A stretch of 13,801 bases of DNA from an uncultured Gammaproteobacteria bacterium (GTDB lineage Bacteria; Pseudomonadota; Gammaproteobacteria; Xanthomonadales; Xanthomonadaceae): assembly GCA_946885735.1 (NCBI GenBank), contig CAMPGW010000077.1, forward strand, positions 1 through 13,801. The letters are read 5' to 3'. The position numbers and the translations under genes are program-made. The notes under the pieces were generated by a model. The model had not been told where the DNA came from. It searched no databases and was given only the letters and a program-made list of their open reading frames with translations. Positions 13,349 to 13,801 of this stretch are shown piece after piece; position 1 is the first letter of the stretch; every line of letters starts with the position of its first letter.

Positions 13349-13801
13349 GCGTGGTCACTCGCTCGGGCACCGCCTTGGTGGCGCCCAGGCGCGACCAGAA
13401 CGGCATGAAGATGAAGAAGGCGAAGTAGAACATCGTCAGCACGCGGGCCAGCAGGGTCTGCGCCGTGCTGCCGGCCTGCATGCCCAGGTAGCCCAGGATT
13501 ACGAAGGCGACCACGAACAGCGCGATCATCACCTTCGAGAGCAGGCTGCGGTAGCGGATCGACTTGACCGGGCTGCGGTCGAGCCAGGGCAGCAGGAACA
13601 GGATCATCACCGCGCCGCCCATGGTGATCACGCCGAACAGCTTGTCGGGCACCGCACGGAGCATTGCGTAGTACGGGGTGAAGTACCACACCGGCTTGAT
13701 GTGCAGCGGGGTGACCATCGGGTTGGCCTGGACGAAGTTGTCGTGCTCCAGGAACAGCCCGCCGAAGGTCGGCACGAAGAACAGGATGAAGGCCGCGATG
13801 G
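13341..13801 (-). CDS. petB: Cytochrome b of the bc1 complex, C-terminal part only
   Basis: Membrane subunit carrying the quinol-oxidation and quinone-reduction sites. Only the last ~152 residues are visible, and the reading frame stays open to the window edge (IAAFILFFVP upstream of TFGGLF). LEHDNFVQANPMVTPLHIKPVWYFTPYYAMLRA contains the Qo-site motif in its PVWY form. The Glu of the mitochondrial/alphaproteobacterial PEWY is Val here, as known for many beta/gammaproteobacteria. Three hydrophobic segments follow: LFGVITMGGAVMILFLLPWL, VMIALFVVAFVILGYLGM and VLTMFYFAFFIFMPFW. The protein ends in VTTHD. A GTG at 13775 lies inside the gene and is not its start. petA (Rieske protein) would be expected upstream, outside the window. 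Confidence 0.95.
   Translation of the reverse strand, partial: IAAFILFFVPTFGGLFLEHDNFVQANPMVTPLHIKPVWYFTPYYAMLRAVPDKLFGVITMGGAVMILFLLPWLDRSPVKSIRYRSLLSKVMIALFVVAFVILGYLGMQAGSTAQTLLARVLTMFYFAFFIFMPFWSRLGATKAVPERVTTHD

Noticed and set aside
1..13801. A CRISPR array, phage, transposon, toxin-antitoxin or other defence system
   Set aside because: No spaced repeats, terminal inverted repeats, recombinase, toxin or tRNA-flanked insertion is seen. The genes are core metabolic and respiratory genes of one base composition.

Overview
The window looks like chromosomal core sequence from a high-GC gammaproteobacterium of the Lysobacter/Xanthomonas group (Xanthomonadaceae). The grounds are the very GC-rich third codon positions, the order petB-petC-sspA-sspB, a large Oar-type TonB-dependent receptor, and protein sequences that read like that family. 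The assignment is inferred from protein character; no 16S or other marker is present. Coding density is high, no interval between genes exceeds 300 bases, and I see no tRNA, rRNA, CRISPR array, insertion sequence or prophage gene.

Layout. At 1-1339 (minus) is most of ppnN, a LOG-family nucleotide nucleosidase cut by the window edge. Next is a 3.3-kb Oar-like outer-membrane receptor (1450-4713, minus), ended by a textbook intrinsic terminator at 1395-1427 and preceded by a 266-bp leader/promoter region. A three-gene minus-strand operon follows, transcribed grxD -> short-chain dehydrogenase -> marC/yhgN-like membrane protein (6651 down to 4980), with ATGA stop/start overlaps. Iron superoxide dismutase sodB (6747-7325, plus) diverges from grxD and converges with no gap on purE-purK (8965 down to 7326), the two-step AIR-to-CAIR branch of purine synthesis. 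A Trm112-like small protein and nadC (9040-10160, plus) diverge from purE. nadC converges with no gap on a double-FHA membrane-anchored protein (10934 down to 10161), which diverges from a small DUF3301-type membrane protein (11055-11396, plus). The right end holds the respiratory/stress cluster petB(partial)-petC-sspA-sspB, all minus.

How the genes fit together. grxD (Fe-S trafficking/redox) and sodB (superoxide removal) share one divergent promoter region. petB/petC are the cytochrome b and c1 subunits of the bc1 complex, and the downstream sspA/sspB encode a stringent-starvation RNA-polymerase-associated protein and the ClpXP adaptor. purE/purK and nadC are housekeeping nucleotide and NAD synthesis.

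I found no convincing undescribed multi-gene system. The points most worth a second look are an SDR enzyme that has lost the catalytic Asn and Ser, apparently symmetric divergent -10 elements in three intergenic regions, zero-gap convergent gene ends built on TGATCA, a likely leaderless ppnN start, and a GTGAC repeat cluster in front of the Oar-like receptor.
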